From positions 14,312,501 to 14,376,500 of the forward strand of contig NC_088787.1 in NCBI RefSeq assembly GCF_949628265.1: a stretch of 64,000 bases of DNA, read 5' to 3'. The translations under genes and the position numbers were made by a program. Below are positions 38,900 through 64,000 of the stretch, in pieces. How positions within the stretch are numbered: the stretch's first letter is position 1; every line of letters starts with the position of its first letter. This DNA comes from Cloeon dipterum (taxonomy: Eukaryota > Arthropoda > Insecta > Ephemeroptera > Baetidae). The notes beneath the pieces are model-generated. The model was not told where the DNA came from. It made no database searches and was given only the letters and a program-made list of their open reading frames with translations.

Positions 38900-41800
38900 A
38901 GGGAAAATAGGATACTACTGTGACCGACAAAATGTTATCAAATTTCCACCACACTCAGCAAACGACGACTTCCTGCATACTCGCTTCTCGCCTGCGCCTG
39001 ACACAAGTCTGAGGGGACAGCGATCTCGTAATGCTTTGGGGCGTGACTCTTGTTATGACTCGATTTTCAGATGGGGCACGACGAAGATAGAAGACATTTT
39101 TATCCCAAACCAACGATTCAATTTGAACGCATTAAAAGCAATTATTGTAAGACGAGGAAAGAGATAAAAAATATGTAGCATGCATATAAATAGGTTCAAA
39201 CATAACAGGATGAAAGGGCGTTTGCTTTGCGGTCTGCACAGTTAAGCGTACATACTGTTGATAGCGGAAACATACCCATTCCGAGTATTTCCTCTTACGA
39301 GAACATGCAAGATTAGTCGACCAACCCACCAGAGTTATGGAAAGAATTCCACATAGCACAGGCTTTACTGGGCTATACTTATTTCCACTTCTTACAGCTT
39401 ATTTTCCGGTGAAATCTATTGACTGATTAGTGAAATGACGCCATTTTGAATATTTATCGCAACAGAAGTTGCGTTGCAGCTGGTTGCAGCCAACGTAAAA
39501 TTACTTTAACTGTCGCAATTGGCATGAAAGAAAAAAGACATTTACGTCCATCTGTTAATCATTATAGTTATCAGAAAATATTATTTTATATAATTTATGC
39601 TGGGCTTATCAAAATGAGAAATATGCAAACGTTCGCTATTTTTAATTTAGTTGGTAGCACTGTTACCTTTTCAACGAGAAATAGCGCCTTCAGCACCTGC
39701 AGAAAGATAAAAGATAGTGAAGAGCGCTGACAGATCAACTAAACACCATAATATTAATCATATTAATATTTAAGAAAGCAGATTAACTATGCAATTCAAC
39801 TTAAACAGAACGCAGATACTCGATACTCGCTTTCTTCAAGACAAATCTGAGGCATCGACATAAAATAATTTGAGAGGAAATTTCAGGGACAATAAGTTAT
39901 AAAAATTTGTGAAATTTCGGAAATTTCAAAGAAATTGGAAAAATTATTTAAGATTAGGTATTAAAATAATTTTACTACATATTTATTGTGAAGTTATCTG
40001 TATCATTTTAATTAGTGAGTTGAGAATAAACCTAGAAAGGTATGAAATGTTTATTATAGTGTTAATTTTTTGTTATATTCATTAATCTTCTCAAGAAAAA
40101 TAAATAGATATTTTTGAGCAACTGAAAATTTTGATCTTTTAAAAAATAAAATGCACAATAGTCGTAATAATAAGCTTCAAATTTTGCATTTAATGGTCTT
40201 CCCTTAGTAAAATGAGAATTAAGTGAGAAATTTCAATTAATTGTGCATTTTTAGGTGTGACATCAATATATTGTTGTATGATTTTAATTAATTACTCATG
40301 ATTAGGGCGTACTTGATATGACGTTGAAACTGGTCGAGAATTAAAACGACGAAATTGAAACAACGAGGAAGAAGCCTGGTTTTGTTTTTTCTCAACATAA
40401 AAGTGAGAAATATTTGCAACAAATCAATGTCACTTACTATACCGCTGACGACTTATAACAGAAATCCTTTTTTAAATCTTTCATCTGTTTATGCTTTCTG
40501 CTTGATATAATTTACTTGATGATTAGCATTATTTATGAACTTGTGTTAATATGTATAGTTGCGGTTTGTTGAACTAATCAATCGATAATTATTATGTTTC
40601 ATTATTGAAGTTTCTACTTTTTGCAATGGTGGGTGTGGTAAGAAATACGTATAGTTTTATTTTTATTTTCGACTCCCTAAACAGGAGCAATTTTTTATTA
40701 TTTTTTACAGGTTTAATTTGTACATTCATTTGCTGCCGAAAGGGAAACAAACAAAGAATTTTGAATGTCTCATAATTTACAGTTTTCTCATATCAATGCA
40801 TTAATTGTGTTTCTTCTACTCAAAAGAAATGATCATCATCTTTAAAATTCTACAACATACAAAGGAAATTTCTTGCTTTAATTTATTAATTATATCTTCA
40901 CATTCAACTTTAGCATTAGGAACAAAAATCGAAACAGACAATTATGTATTATTACTTTCCATTCGTAATTAGTGCTTAAAGTGCTCGTGGCAGTATTGTT
41001 TGTACAACTAAAAATAATTTTTGCAAAGTAACACAATACCAGAAGCGCGGAATATTTTTCTTCGCCGGAGGAAAAGCACAGCAAAATTTCATTTTACAGA
41101 TTCTGTGTGGATTTTGTGATTCTTGATCATCGTTCACCGTTTTCTTTGAATTAGCTTAAGAGGAGGGAATTGCAACACGTTTGACGTGAATCTTCATTCA
41201 ATTTTTTAATCACTTGTAATTGAGGGGTGGTGGGGGTCGTATACAACTGGACTACGGCAACGCGGGTGGAGGAAATTCTGCTTTGGGTTTGAGCCTCGAA
41301 CGATGTATAGGATTGTCTTCTAAAAAATTTGCTGTAGCAAAAGAAAGAGAATACAAAAATAATTGTTTAACGAGAGACGCGTGTGTTGCTAATTTGCAAA
41401 AATTATTCCAGGGAAAATCAAGCGACTTTTTACATAAATACAGAACCAGAGAGGAAAATGCAGCATTTGTCAAGTAATTCAAATGAGTCGGCGTGTTTTG
41501 GGACTTCTGTCGATGAGTATGAAGAGAGTGAAATGCGCCGAATTCCAGGTGCATGTTTGCTCGCACTATTATCAGGGCAAAGAGTAAAAAATACTGTCCA
41601 GGTTGGCACATTTGAGGAGAGGTCGTAAGGGTTGGGCTGCTGTTGTTGTTGATACGTAAATGACCGGGAAGAGAACGCCTTCTCGCTCATTTCGTCAACC
41701 CTCATGCACAAATTTGGCCTGTTACAAAAGTGCTCGCAAAACAGACTGAGGAAGGAAAAACGAGGAAAAGTAATGTTGAATTCGCAAAAGAGTCGAGAGG

Positions 41801-42626
41801 AAACTACAAGTTAGAAAATCTGCATTTTAACAGTAGTTTGTCGTTTTCATTACAGTGTATGAGATCTAGGGATATTTAAATTTTACCCTTCGTGAAAAAT
41901 TATCATCATCTTCAGCATCATCCTACAGCAGCAAATTTACACATTTTTAATGGCATCACCAGCTTGCGCTTCTTTACAGCTTATTTCACATCGGAAAATG
42001 CTTTCCTACCATTCAGATTGTATCACCATCATTATCATCTCATTCTCGGTGAAGACGAAACAAAACTAAATTCGCTCGCTCGACAACAAATTAGTTACCG
42101 TCATAGTAACTCACTACTGACATTATTAACTGGAAAAATCAATCACTAACTAAAAAAGAGTAACGCCCTGAAAATAGGGTTTCCAAGAAGTCACTTTCAG
42201 CACAATCTGTTCATCAATCAACAAAAATTATGCTCATGAATGCGTGTGTGTGTGCATCTGCAAATCAATCAACACATTTATCGCTGAGGTCCATTTTGAT
42301 TAAGTTGGTCGCACAGACACACACACGCACAGAAATAAGGAGGTCGAGGGCGCCAGCGGACGGCCCGCGCTTCTTTGGAAGACGAGGGCGCTCGGGGCAG
42401 CATGTTTACGCAAAACAACAGGACAACAACTCGGGCGCACACTTCATTTTTGGCTTGCAGTGTGTATGTGTATGTGAGTGAGTGTATGTGTGTGTGTTTT
42501 TGCACAAAATCAGGGTTAATACAAATGGGTGGGACACGTCGTTTTAGTGGCATGGCTTGAACACATAAGAAATGTTGCTGAAGTGGTGGTGATGGGGGAT
42601 GATTTGGCTCAGCACGCCGGGTGCTT
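38900..42626. other. AT-rich region between Abi and roadkill
   Basis: About 3.7 kb. The first 0.2 kb is GC-richer and should hold the Abi promoter. From about 39.4 to 41.2 kb the DNA is AT-rich without coding signs. From about 42.2 kb it holds TG/CA-rich runs and is probably the roadkill 3'UTR. None of the short open frames here looks like a gene. Confidence 0.5.
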
Positions 42627-57338
<14,712 letters not shown>

Positions 57339-60300
57339 AATATTTTTCCACACTTTTGAGGGTCGGGCGACGTGTCCTAAGGGTGCTGGCTGGCTGGGCT
57401 CCGCGATCGGACACCCCACTCGAACCAAACTGCACTCTCTTGAACCGAACAACTCGCTATATCTGACTCTCGCGTGGCACAGCGAGCCTTCCTTGCTACG
57501 GAATCACAGCCGGAGGAGCAATCACCACTTTATCCACTGGCCGCTCACTGGGCTCTGCATTGGGACACTCGCACCAGGCAGGAGCGTGCAAATGCTAGCG
57601 ATAGATAAATGCGACTGAGCGAGCAGCAGCCGATTCCCAGCCAAGGGCTGACTCTCTGCCAGGCCCCTCCACCAGCGGCACCAGTCGCCGATGCTGGCGC
57701 CACCTGTCCGCCACGCCCCCAACCCGCCGCGGCTGAGAAAGTGGAACGATCGACTGGCTGGCTCACGGCTCACACAGGCGGCCACCCACAACCGTTTGCA
57801 CCGGGCCCTTCGGTGCTCATCCCGTATGTCGTGCCCTCCGCCTCCGCCTCCGCCGCCGCCACCGCCGCCGGGGTGCCCCTCTTTGGCCAATTTTTGTCAT
57901 TGAGCAGCACGAGCACATCGATCGCCGGCCGCCTCGCTGCATGCAACACTTTATTTTTCTCCACCCCGAAACGATGGCCCAGTTTGAAAACGAGGCCTCT
58001 GCCCCATAATTTCCGGCTACGTCATTTTTAGTATTTCACCGTAACTGTACCTGGGATTTCAATACCCTTCAGTTTTGTGTGGGTTACTAAACTGTATCGC
58101 GACATTAACTGTAACACGCGACCTTTCTGCGCTGCTCAAGGAAACGCTTCAACAATCAGAGATTACTTTATTGGTGCAATTAATGACCCTTTTTTATTTT
58201 TAGAATTTTGCAAACTTCGCAGAAAATTCTATGTCTGCCCCGAATTACAGTCCATTACGCAAGGACGATAATCGGCGTTTAGCAAATTTAAAAGGTCACT
58301 TCAACAGCATTCGGTGAAAGGGTTAATGCGTTATGAAAATCATTATAATTAGGATGGAATATAATATATGGAGCACGCACGCAGCTCTCTTCGCGCAGGA
58401 GGCGCCGCTCAAATTTCACATTTTCTTCCGAGAGATTATTTTGTGGCGTCTCGAGAGGGAGAAATTAAGCTCTGCAGAGAGTGCAACTTTTATTTTTCTA
58501 CTTTCAAACACTCGCCAACAAGCAAACCACTCACAATCTCCCCTGCACCGAGTATTTTCTCTTTTGATTTAGAATTGCGTTGAAAGGTCAGCAGCGCTGG
58601 TCGCGTTTGCTGCCAGCGTGATCCACAAGTGAAACTTGGAAATTAGCATCACTCAAATCACCAATTGATGCTGCACTATTAACCTAAATGATTTGTTCGA
58701 TTTGCTGCACAAACGGAATTATTCCGGTTATGGAGTGTTGTTTTTGTTCGAACTGCGTACGGTGACGTTTTTTTAGAGTCACAAAACTGCAAAATGTGCT
58801 TTTGTAACCAAATAAAAATGCGTGACTTCTTATAAATATTATGAACGCTGCCCCATTTTATTATCTATGTTTCTGTTATTGGAGAGGCAAGTAGCATAGA
58901 AGCAGAACCTTGTCGAGTTCACATTTTTGTTTCTGGTTCTATGACCAGATAAAAAGTTAAAAAGAATTCTTTGAAAAACAATAGTGCTGGCCCATCTGAC
59001 CGGAAAAATACAACAAGCCTGGATATTTCCAGCGTCAATGAACTTAAAACATGTGATTATTTTGTTCGCGGGGAAGCCACCTTGTGAGCAAGAGCAATGA
59101 AAGCAAGAGTATGCGAAACGCGGCATCCATCAAGTCTGCCTTCCTTGTTCCATTTTGTTTGAAATTCTTTGCGGGCGCCGATGCCAAAGCTGCATCTGTT
59201 TCTGACGTTTTCTGTTTTGTTGTTTATTAATTGGCTAATCCGCGGTCAGCGACTCAGTAAGCGACCGCGGGGCCTGTTTCTGAGTGATGATGTGATGGAT
59301 TTATGTTTGACACGCTTTCCGTCTCGTTTTAAGACGCACTTGACAAATGGCCCGTGTTTATTTATGATCCGCGTTTGGAGTAATAATGTCGCATGCCAGC
59401 AGCGCAGCTCTCGCCAGTGCACCAAAATTGTGCAAATAATTTAATTAAGTCGAGCACGGCGACTATCGGGAGCATGTCTCTTAGAGGGTCATCTCGCTCT
59501 CTAGAACAGCCACTCGTTAGTACTTTTCTTCTTCCACCTAAATTCCAAAGCGGATCTCTTTAGAAATTTGGCAGCAGAACGCGAGGTGTATCATTTGTTT
59601 GTTGACTTTCCAAGTTGGAATATGTATATTAAAGGATGGACGCGTGGGAAAGAACAAACAAAGCTGCAGCTGCGCCTCAGAATTTAATAATTACCGAACG
59701 AAACAGGTCCGACATTTTTACAATCGCTTTGTAGCTGGCAACAACGAGAACATTAAACTAAAAACGGCGGCTCGTAAAATAGTTCAAAAACGAAGCAAAA
59801 GAACGGCGTTTGAGTACGTTATGAGAATGAACCAAATTTATCTCCAGTTCATTACTGAGCGGGGTAAAACATTATTTAATAAACCTGCAGGTTTGCTCTT
59901 CTTTTAAGTTTGAACTCCTTTGGATATTTAGTAATGCGCAGGTGATTGTACCTAACGGATTATTCTTTTTTCCTGGTCTTGATGAACACTATACTCGATG
60001 TAACTTATCAAAATGTTTTTTTACCTTACCTAATTTTTTCACTTCAAATCTTACATTGTTGTATGATATAGTTATCTTTAAGTGATGATTGTCCAAAAAT
60101 GAAAACCATGAACAACATAACTTACATGTGGAATATATGCCTATGATACATACATTGAACTATGAAAATATTTTAAATCATAATACATAAAATTGTAAGA
60201 ATTGTACGTTGTAAATATTTGTTGGTTTTCTTTCTCCAACACTGGAGAGTAAATAATTAAAGTAGAGCTTTAAGGGCCAACCACAAGGAATATTTTGCAT

Positions 60301-60354
60301 TGTTGACAATAACAAGTAGTTCACTGACCGAGCTTATTGTTTGTGAAATATACA

Positions 60355-60640
60355 TAGCAACAGTATATCTCTACAATGCGCAATAATCAAATTAGGACCA
60401 AGGAACACATTTTGCTAAATTTGTTGAAAATCAAACAGTTTTGTCTAAGATTTTCCGCTCGATTTCAATCCCTGTCGTTGCGGTCTATTCAATGATGAGC
60501 GAATTATGAGCTAAATTTTCCGTCTGGTGGAATAAATCGAAATTTCCAACAAGGAGATGCCGCTTGATTAGCATGCAAATTTCTCAAAAATTTAAAAGGC
60601 ATAACCTGGGAAATTTCAAGCTTTTCTTGATACATCGTAT
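60355..60640 (+). repeat. Dispersed repeat, copy 3
   Basis: Aligned by eye to copy 1 over about 280 bases: ACCAAGGAACA, TTTTCCGCTCGATTTC, GAGATGCCGCTTGATTAGC, ATGCAAATTTCTCAAAAATT and AACCTGG. Same orientation as copy 1. Confidence 0.65.
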
Positions 60641-61001
60641 ATTTAAATTTTGTCCAGGCATAGCCTTTCCATCGCATTGATCTTCAAAATTGTGAACTTA
60701 ACCCAGTTAATATGTGCAAATGCTAACAATTAAAAAAATACTGGTACATTTCGAGCTGAATTTGCTTTCCGACCTGAATACGGACCCCACGCGGCGCCCC
60801 CTCTGGTTGGTAGTGGCTGCTTTTAACCTCAATACCGGCGTCTCTGCTGAAATATTACAATAGAATGCGATTTACGCACACGCATCTATTACGCTGCTCT
60901 AGGTGTTGCAATTGGAGGTGCTAAGGTCAGCTCAATTAGTGCATCTCGCAGCGGGGTGACGCTTTGGTGCGAGTGAGGCACGTACACTATTACTAGACAC
61001 A

Positions 61002-61016
61002 CGCGCGCGCGCGCGC
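61002..61016. repeat. (CG)n run
   Basis: Seven or so alternating CG units inside a GC-rich island, preceded by ACACA. Such DNA can take up the left-handed form. Confidence 0.8.
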
Positions 61017-61839
61017 TCACAAAAAGCGAACGAGCAGCGCGCTGTGCATTTTCTCGAGGTGAAGGCGACAGGAACAAGCGGGAAAACGCGTTCAGGACAA
61101 ACGATTTCTCCGCAGCGCACCGGGGCGGCCAGGGCTAGGCTGAAGGATTCGTTCGTGTGCTGAAAGGTCGGCCGAAGAGCGCCCTAGTCATCCATCCTCA
61201 GCGAGCATAACCTCCACGTGAGGTGAAAGCCCAGCTCTAGCTGCGACTATCTAATTGCGGCACGCGCGCACCTTCTACATCCCATTTATTTTCGTATTAG
61301 CATGCTCTCTGCTGCAAAGAGGATCTCGTTTCCATCACTTTCCTGCGAATTTCACGCATTACAGCGCCCGACCTTTACCCCTTTTGACACACAGAGCAGC
61401 AGTTTCGAAAGCGACACGACCAAATTGGATCTGTTAATTTGGTTAATTCACCAAGACAAATCTGATAAACTGACCAACTTCTTAAGTAGATCAATAACAT
61501 TTGATCGCAAATTAATTTTACTTTAAAGGATTGACGATAGCATTTAAATTCTATATTATAACGATACAAAAATTGCGTTGCTCCCACGTCCAAGAACAAA
61601 ATTGAGACTAAAAGAATAAAAAATTTGCAGTTCAATTTGATCTAGCCACAAGCAAGGAAATCATTCTAAATGAAAGAATTTTACTGCACTTACCGTTGAT
61701 TTTATCCAATGCCAAATAACTTGGCACACGTCAATGCTCCATTTTAAAGTAAAGTTTTACAGAAAATTGGCGAAAAATCCTTTTTACCTTTACTTGAAAT
61801 ACTATCTAAAAATAAGGAAAAAGCTAAAAATTCCTAAGG

Positions 61840-62070
61840 TTTTGCCGCTTTGACTTTACGAGTAAATCGGCTCGAAATTTTGCATACTAATCTAGCAGCG
61901 AGCACTGGATTCCAACTGTCAAACCACAGTTTATGGTATTTTCCTCAAAATTCGTACGCCATTGGATAGATCACGACTATAGGGATCGAAATTAAGCGAA
62001 ATATCGATGGAAAACCGTTTAATTTTTCGAGAAATTTGGCAGAATCTGAAATTAAACTGCTCCTCAATCC
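61840..62070 (-). repeat. Dispersed repeat, copy 4
   Basis: Opposite sense to copies 1 and 3. Shared blocks are TTTTGCATACTAATC, CTCAAAATTCGTACGCCATT, GGATAGAT and ACCGTTTAATTTTTCGAGAA; the last is nearly identical to the reverse complement of copy 1 (CTCGAAAAATTAAACGGT). Confidence 0.65.
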
Positions 62071-64000
62071 TGATTTCACTATTTCACATTAAACTGATGC
62101 TAAATTTCACAATCAATAAACCTAATGAACTACTTGCTAGAGTCCGAAATGCAAAATTTTCTTAATGGTCGGCCTGTTAAGCTCTACTTGAACAATGATC
62201 AAATGATTTTGACATTTTTATACAAATATTATAATCACAAACTTTCATTATCTAGTCAAAAGAGCTCCCTATATAAATAATTATAGTATTGAGACTTAAA
62301 TATTGCGGAAAAAAGTAGTACTGAAATATCTTAAATATTGTTAATATTTTTGCAATGCAGAAGCTTCTGTAACACATTTTTATCTTCAGTTTTTAATGAC
62401 CTTTGACGTTTTGGTGGCTTCAAAACATTTCTCGTTTATTATGTGTGCTACTTCTAAGATGCATAACTCAAAGCAATCAAATGAGAGTTCACTCACAGGC
62501 TGAAATGTTCTGAAAATAAGAGTGTTTACGTCGAAAGCTCACGTCCCGTCGGTTAACACATGTGTGGGAATGCAAACTGGAGTTTTAATTTTCGCTTACT
62601 GCTGCTTTGCAGCGCCGAGAGAGACGAGTCAGCGGTTTCGAGTTTAATTTTATGGCTAACTTGCACACCGCTGCAAAACGAGGCTTGATTTATTCTTTCT
62701 CAATCAAACCTTTAATGAGAAGCTTGCACCGAGTTCAATGCGCTTAAAAGAAGATTCCCTTTAGTTATATGAAAATTCAATTTAACCGTGGATGACTTTT
62801 CTAAAGTGGAAACCAGTGATGCGTGAGAATCTCCATTGAAAAAAGAGTTACACGTTGGTGTGGAAAGAAAAGATCATTGATCACACGAGCAGAGAGAGAG
62901 ATATATGTTTCTGCCCTTGCTCTGCAAGTAACCCCGGCAATAATCACCGGTCTTGGAGGTTTCGATGTAAAAAAGCGCGCTCGCGCATGGAGGAAGGATA
63001 AACACAGAGAAGGCGAAGGTTCCGTGAAGTGGCTCATTACCGAATCCGCAGTAATCGAATGCTGTCATTGTGAATCACGCACTTATCGCTACACTTCCCC
63101 GATAAAAATCGTAAAGATTGCGACCAAACTTGCGGCCGGGACTCCGTTTGTAGAGTTAACATATATAGAAATCTACATATATGCTAACTAGGCCGAGCCG
63201 TTCCAAATTTTTTATTTATCATAAACTTCTTTAATGTATAATTTGTTGAGATCTAGAAACATAATCTAGAGATTCTGTTAATATAACGATAAGCTAATTA
63301 GTAACTACTTTTCTTTGAAATGTTTAGCTGACTATTAAATTGAGGACTTGGTTTGATTTAATATTAAAACTATAGCAATTTGAAAAAATACAATTCGTTG
63401 CCATAAAATATTTTCAAATAAAAATGCTGCTCTATAAACTTTTTGACAAAAAAATGGTTAGAATTATGTGCTAAAATAAATTTCTTTTAACTAATCAATG
63501 AAATTGAAATAATGATGTCACAGTTCATTCTGACCACTCTAAAAATTCAATGTGTGTTCCTTACCAATCAAATATATTTTAGTAACAGCTGTACATAAAA
63601 ATTAATCTAAGATTGAAGTAAAAAAGGAAAACTAACATGAGTAAGAATATCGTAAGAAATCAAGCAAGGCTTTAATCATTGTGAAGTTGGTTATCCCCCA
63701 AGTTTGCACAGAGCTCCTGCGTAACTGAAACCCAAACTGGACAATTGCACATCCCGATGCAAGAGCAATTATATCATAGAGCACAATCAAGCCTCACAAA
63801 TGCCTCTTAATTGATGTTATTGGGTCGGTATCGAGTGAAACTGACCTCTGGGCGTTCTTCCTCATCACTCTCGTTGACAAGAGTGTTTCAGTGCACAATG
63901 TCTGGGGTGGGTGTAAAGTGAAGCGAAGCCCGTTCAATGCGGTCTGGCTGCGACTGAGCGACAGATTAGGCGCCGAAATCAATGTCTCGCGGCAGTGAGG

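Larger units (their letters stand above)
57345..63980. other. Upstream flank of roadkill, no gene seen
   Basis: The first 0.6 kb (to about 57.95 kb) is GC-rich with Pro/Ala-coding simple repeats and probably contains the roadkill promoter and 5'UTR. Beyond it I see a (GC)n run near 61.0 kb, two copies of the dispersed repeat (60.36 and 61.84 kb) and AT-rich DNA, but no coding exon or RNA gene that I can support. Confidence 0.45.

Noticed and set aside
57609-58031. Plus-strand proline/alanine-rich frame of 140 codons upstream of roadkill
   Set aside because: GC-rich simple repeats (CCGCCTCCG) account for it; the region fits a promoter or 5'UTR better.

Overview
The window is nuclear DNA of an arthropod, most likely an insect. 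The evidence is GT-AG introns (several only 50-90 nt), insect-style 'LRWNN' BTB domains, and orthologues of hnRNP A/B, CFAP97, TTI2, Abi and roadkill/SPOP. The species cannot be told from the sequence. All gene models below were built by eye from reading frames, splice sites and phase. For each multi-exon gene the summed exon lengths give an intact frame.

Region 1 (1-28.9 kb) is the unusual part. Two paralogous BTB-zinc-finger genes are arranged head to head, with a third gene between their promoters. Gene A runs on the minus strand: BTB exons at 3959-2803, then alternative zinc-finger 3' exons at 1907-1630, 1345-1047, 903-563 and 125-1, continuing off the left edge. Gene B runs on the plus strand: BTB exons at 11834-12930, then 14 alternative zinc-finger 3' exons from 13778 to 28853. 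Every zinc-finger exon opens at an AG acceptor, needs exactly one base from the common exons (phase 1), and ends at its own stop. The locus therefore looks like the Drosophila lola/ttk/broad design, where one BTB module is joined to one of many DNA-binding modules, but in two inverted copies. The first BTB coding exon differs at only two silent positions between the copies while introns and flanking exons have diverged, which suggests gene conversion. Both promoters keep a cluster of YY1/Pho-type CAAATGGCGGC sites. Between them lies an hnRNP A/B-type RNA-binding protein gene (minus, 9635-6544).

Region 2 (29.4-38.8 kb) is a compact set of housekeeping-type genes: a CFAP97-domain gene (minus), TTI2 (plus, divergent from it) with two inverted tRNA-Arg(ACG) genes in its introns, a single-exon predicted membrane protein (minus), and Abl interactor Abi (minus) with an uncertain proline-rich reading frame just upstream.

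Region 3 (38.9-64 kb) is dominated by one long gene on the minus strand, the MATH-BTB ubiquitin ligase adaptor roadkill/SPOP. Its coding exons lie between 49721 and 42627, and a short start exon is inferred at 57338-57325, across an intron of about 7.6 kb. The rest is non-coding: GC-rich and simple-repeat stretches, a block of Grainyhead-like AACCGGTT palindromes, and copies of a divergent dispersed repeat that also occurs near 32.1 and 37.5 kb.
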